Source: CATQHS01 sp963422655 (GTDB lineage: Bacteria > Actinomycetota > Acidimicrobiia > Acidimicrobiales > Aldehydirespiratoraceae). From it: a stretch of 64,000 nucleotides of DNA. Every line of letters begins with the position of its first letter. Position 1 is the first letter of the stretch. The notes under the pieces are model-generated. The model was not told where the DNA came from. It ran no database searches and saw nothing but the letters and a program-made list of their open reading frames with translations. Where the stretch lies: contig OY730440.1 of NCBI GenBank assembly GCA_963422655.1, forward strand, positions 1,364,001 to 1,428,000. Reading direction: 5' to 3'. This document shows, in pieces, positions 62,096 to 64,000 of this stretch. Position numbers and translations under genes: made by a program.

Positions 62096-63222
62096 AGTTT
62101 GCCGACGAGAGTTGGGCGGTCACCACCATCGAGGCCATGGCTCGCTTTGCCGAGGAGAACCGAGCCGAGCTGGGCCGCTGCCAGAGCGAAGGCCGGTTCC
62201 CGGCCGAGCTGTACGCAGCGATGGGCGCCAACGGTTGGGTCGGTCCGTTCACCCCGACCGAGGAGGGGGGCAGCGGCAAGGGAGTGGCTGAGTACTGCCT
62301 CATCGAAGAGGAGGTCGGCCGGTGCGGGCTGGTCTCGCCCCAGATCTCCATCCAGGGCCAGCGCTGGCTGATCGACTGGGGCACCCCCGCCCAACGTCGG
62401 CGCTACCTGCCAGGGATCGCTCGGGGGACCCTCATCTTCTCCGAGTCGATTTCGGAGCCCGGAGTCGGGTCGTCCATGAAGCTCATGGAGACCACGGCCC
62501 GGCCCGACGGCACCGACTGGATCCTCGATGGCGCCAAAACCCATGTCAACCTGGGCCATCACAGCCATGTGACTCTCGTTTACGCCATCGCTCCCGCCGG
62601 CATCACCGCCTTTCTCGTCGACACCGACGAGCCGGGGGTGCAGACCCGCCCCACCGACCCCATCGGGCTGCGACTGATCCCGACCGCCGACGTGACCCTG
62701 ACCGGCGTGCGGGTTCCCGCTTCGGCCGTTCTGGGTCAAGTGGGCCGGGGTATGGACACCTTCTTCTCTACCTTCAACATGAGCCGCCTCGGCAACGCAT
62801 CGGAGCTCATCGGCTTCGGGCGCCGGGCTCTGGCCGACGCCATCGCCTACGGCAGCATCCGCCCGGTCGGCGACTCGATGGTCACCGATTTTCAGGGGAT
62901 CCAATGGACGGTGGCCAACTGCTACAGCGAGCTGTACGGGGCATCACTGGCCCGGGACCGGGCCGCCAACCTCCACGCCGCCGGGGCCGATGTGGCCCTG
63001 GCCACGTCACTGGCCAAGAAGATGGCCATCGATGCCTCCGAGCACGCCGTCAACGAGGCTTTCGCTCTCACCGGCGGTCACGGTCTGTACACCGACACCG
63101 GCTACGGACAGCTCCTGCACGACATGAAGGTGCTGCGGGTGGCTGGAGGTTCTCTCGAGGTGCTTCGGAACTATGTCGCCCGCCGGGTACTGCGCTCGGA
63201 GAACTACGAGGGCTTGGCGTGA
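62080..63222 (+). CDS. Acyl-CoA dehydrogenase-like protein, atypical active site
   Basis: 380 residues. FSESISEPGVGSSMKLMETTA and GGHGLYTDTGYGQLLHDMKVLRV give the flavin-binding and C-terminal helical signatures. The usual catalytic Glu in the [IV]YEG motif is Gly here (VAGGSLEV, about 356), so either the base sits elsewhere, as in some subfamilies, or this is a non-dehydrogenase flavoprotein. GTG 62080 has CCGGAGG upstream. It overlaps both neighbours (16 and 4 nt). Confidence 0.88.
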   Translation: MYVDLKFADESWAVTTIEAMARFAEENRAELGRCQSEGRFPAELYAAMGANGWVGPFTPTEEGGSGKGVAEYCLIEEEVGRCGLVSPQISIQGQRWLIDWGTPAQRRRYLPGIARGTLIFSESISEPGVGSSMKLMETTARPDGTDWILDGAKTHVNLGHHSHVTLVYAIAPAGITAFLVDTDEPGVQTRPTDPIGLRLIPTADVTLTGVRVPASAVLGQVGRGMDTFFSTFNMSRLGNASELIGFGRRALADAIAYGSIRPVGDSMVTDFQGIQWTVANCYSELYGASLARDRAANLHAAGADVALATSLAKKMAIDASEHAVNEAFALTGGHGLYTDTGYGQLLHDMKVLRVAGGSLEVLRNYVARRVLRSENYEGLA

Positions 63223-64000
63223 AAAACCTGGCCCAGCTCGTCCTGGACCGGGTCGAGCAAAGGCCCGAGGCTCGATTCGGGATGGCCGGAACCGACTTCA
63301 CCTTGGAGCAGGCAGTGGAGCGGGCCGCAGCCGCAGTGGGCGGCCTGGAGGCAGCCGGGGTATCGCCCGGCGCCCGGGTGGCCGTCATCGGCTCCACTTC
63401 CAACAGTTACCTGGTGGGCTGGCTGGGGTTGGTGCTGGCCGGAGCCGAACCGGCGCTGATCAACCCCGCCTATCCCACCGAGCTGATCACCGAGATGCTG
63501 ATCGGGCTCGAACCCGAAGCGGTCTTGTGGTTTGGTTCGGGCCCCGAGATCGCCGCCGCTCGTCATGCTGGTCTTGACTCTCGTCGTGCTGGTCTTGACT
63601 CTCGTCGTGCTGGTCTTGGCTCTCGTCGTGCTCATCTCGACGGTTCCCGGCTCGATCAGGGCCGGCTGCTGGCCGACGGGCGGATCATCGAGGGCTCGAT
63701 TCCCGATCCGTTTCCGGGCCTGGGGCGAGGCCGTCTGGACGTGGCTGGGTACATGCACACCTCCGGCACCACAGGTGTCCCCAAGTTCTGCGAGCAGACC
63801 CACGAGTACTACCTGCAGCTGGGCCGCTTCATTGCCGATTCGCTGGCACTGTCGGCGGTCGACACCGTTCTGGCTCCGTTGCCCATGTTCCACGTCAATC
63901 CTCTGGGCTATGGAGTTGTCGGCGGCCTGACCGGACGGAGCGATGTGCTGGGGGTGGAGAAGTTCTCGGCCCGAAAGTTCTGGCCCACCGTCAAGGCCTG
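63219..64000 (+). CDS. AMP-forming acyl-CoA ligase (3' part outside window)
   Basis: At least 260 residues before the right edge. The adenylate loop is MHTSGTTGVPKFCEQTHEYY, preceded by a typical N-terminal domain (VAVIGSTSNSYLVGWLGLVL, GAEPALINPAYP) and followed by PLPMFHVNPLGYG. It would convert a carboxylic acid to its CoA thioester. GTG 63219 overlaps the previous stop (GTGA). A 21-bp unit repeated three times (63567-63629) inserts GLDSRRA repeats before the P-loop. Confidence 0.92.
   Translation, partial: MKNLAQLVLDRVEQRPEARFGMAGTDFTLEQAVERAAAAVGGLEAAGVSPGARVAVIGSTSNSYLVGWLGLVLAGAEPALINPAYPTELITEMLIGLEPEAVLWFGSGPEIAAARHAGLDSRRAGLDSRRAGLGSRRAHLDGSRLDQGRLLADGRIIEGSIPDPFPGLGRGRLDVAGYMHTSGTTGVPKFCEQTHEYYLQLGRFIADSLALSAVDTVLAPLPMFHVNPLGYGVVGGLTGRSDVLGVEKFSARKFWPTVKA
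63567..63629 (+). repeat. 21-bp tandem repeat in the acyl ligase gene
   Basis: Three in-frame units encoding A-G-L-(D/G)-S-R-R; the third has one change (GAC to GGC). Confidence 0.95.

Overview
The window is high-GC actinobacterial DNA, most likely from class Acidimicrobiia. This rests on dense operons with 4-nt GTGA/ATGA overlaps, frequent GTG starts, a WhiB regulator, CofC (coenzyme F420 synthesis), a CtpE-like P-type ATPase, a DUF222/HNH (13E12-type) protein and a surface protein ending in actinobacterial-style SLH motifs. The placement is by gene content and motif style only; no marker-gene comparison was possible.

Region 1 (1-19,055, minus strand) is one enormous open frame of at least 6,288 codons, cut by the left window edge. 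It encodes a secreted surface protein: signal peptide, about 37 cadherin-like and about 23 fibronectin-III-like domains, a Pro/Glu/Ser hinge and the start of an SLH anchor. Its centre is a near-identical 1.8-kb super-repeat present about four times. A 62-codon ORF with its own candidate promoter sits directly upstream and is translationally coupled to it.

Region 2 (19,289-37,113, minus strand) looks like a single respiratory transcription unit of 19 genes: a small membrane protein, a 2x[4Fe-4S] ferredoxin, split cytochrome b (b6-like and subunit-IV-like), Rieske protein, diheme cytochrome c, an unknown membrane protein, then nuoA to nuoL of complex I. nuoM and nuoN do not follow nuoL. A monoheme cytochrome c is transcribed divergently (37,417-38,241).

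Region 3 (38,324-49,197) holds housekeeping genes: pgi, a YceI-like protein, a NifU-N-like small protein, rnhB, a broken AAA ATPase gene, gpsA, and a plus-strand run cofC - PIG-L deacetylase - P-type ATPase - diacylglycerol-kinase-like protein, then whiB.

Region 4 (49,198-55,312) carries a compact three-gene redox operon: a haem-oxygenase-like diiron oxidase with all six expected metal ligands, a [2Fe-2S] ferredoxin-like protein and a small Rieske protein. A DAO-type FAD oxidoreductase, a DUF222/HNH protein and an M20 peptidase follow.

Region 5 (55,313-64,000, plus strand) begins with an AT-rich block of GTATAC palindromes and then a co-directional cluster: ACMSD-like amidohydrolase, two cupins, a Cdc48-like AAA+ ATPase, a gamma-glutamyltransferase-like protein, an acyl-CoA dehydrogenase-like protein and an AMP-forming acyl ligase (cut by the right edge). 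It resembles an uncharacterised catabolic operon.

Across all regions there is an unusual density of short, nearly perfect tandem duplications (9-21 bp units), mostly in frame inside genes. No tRNA, rRNA, CRISPR array, insertion sequence or riboswitch was recognised.
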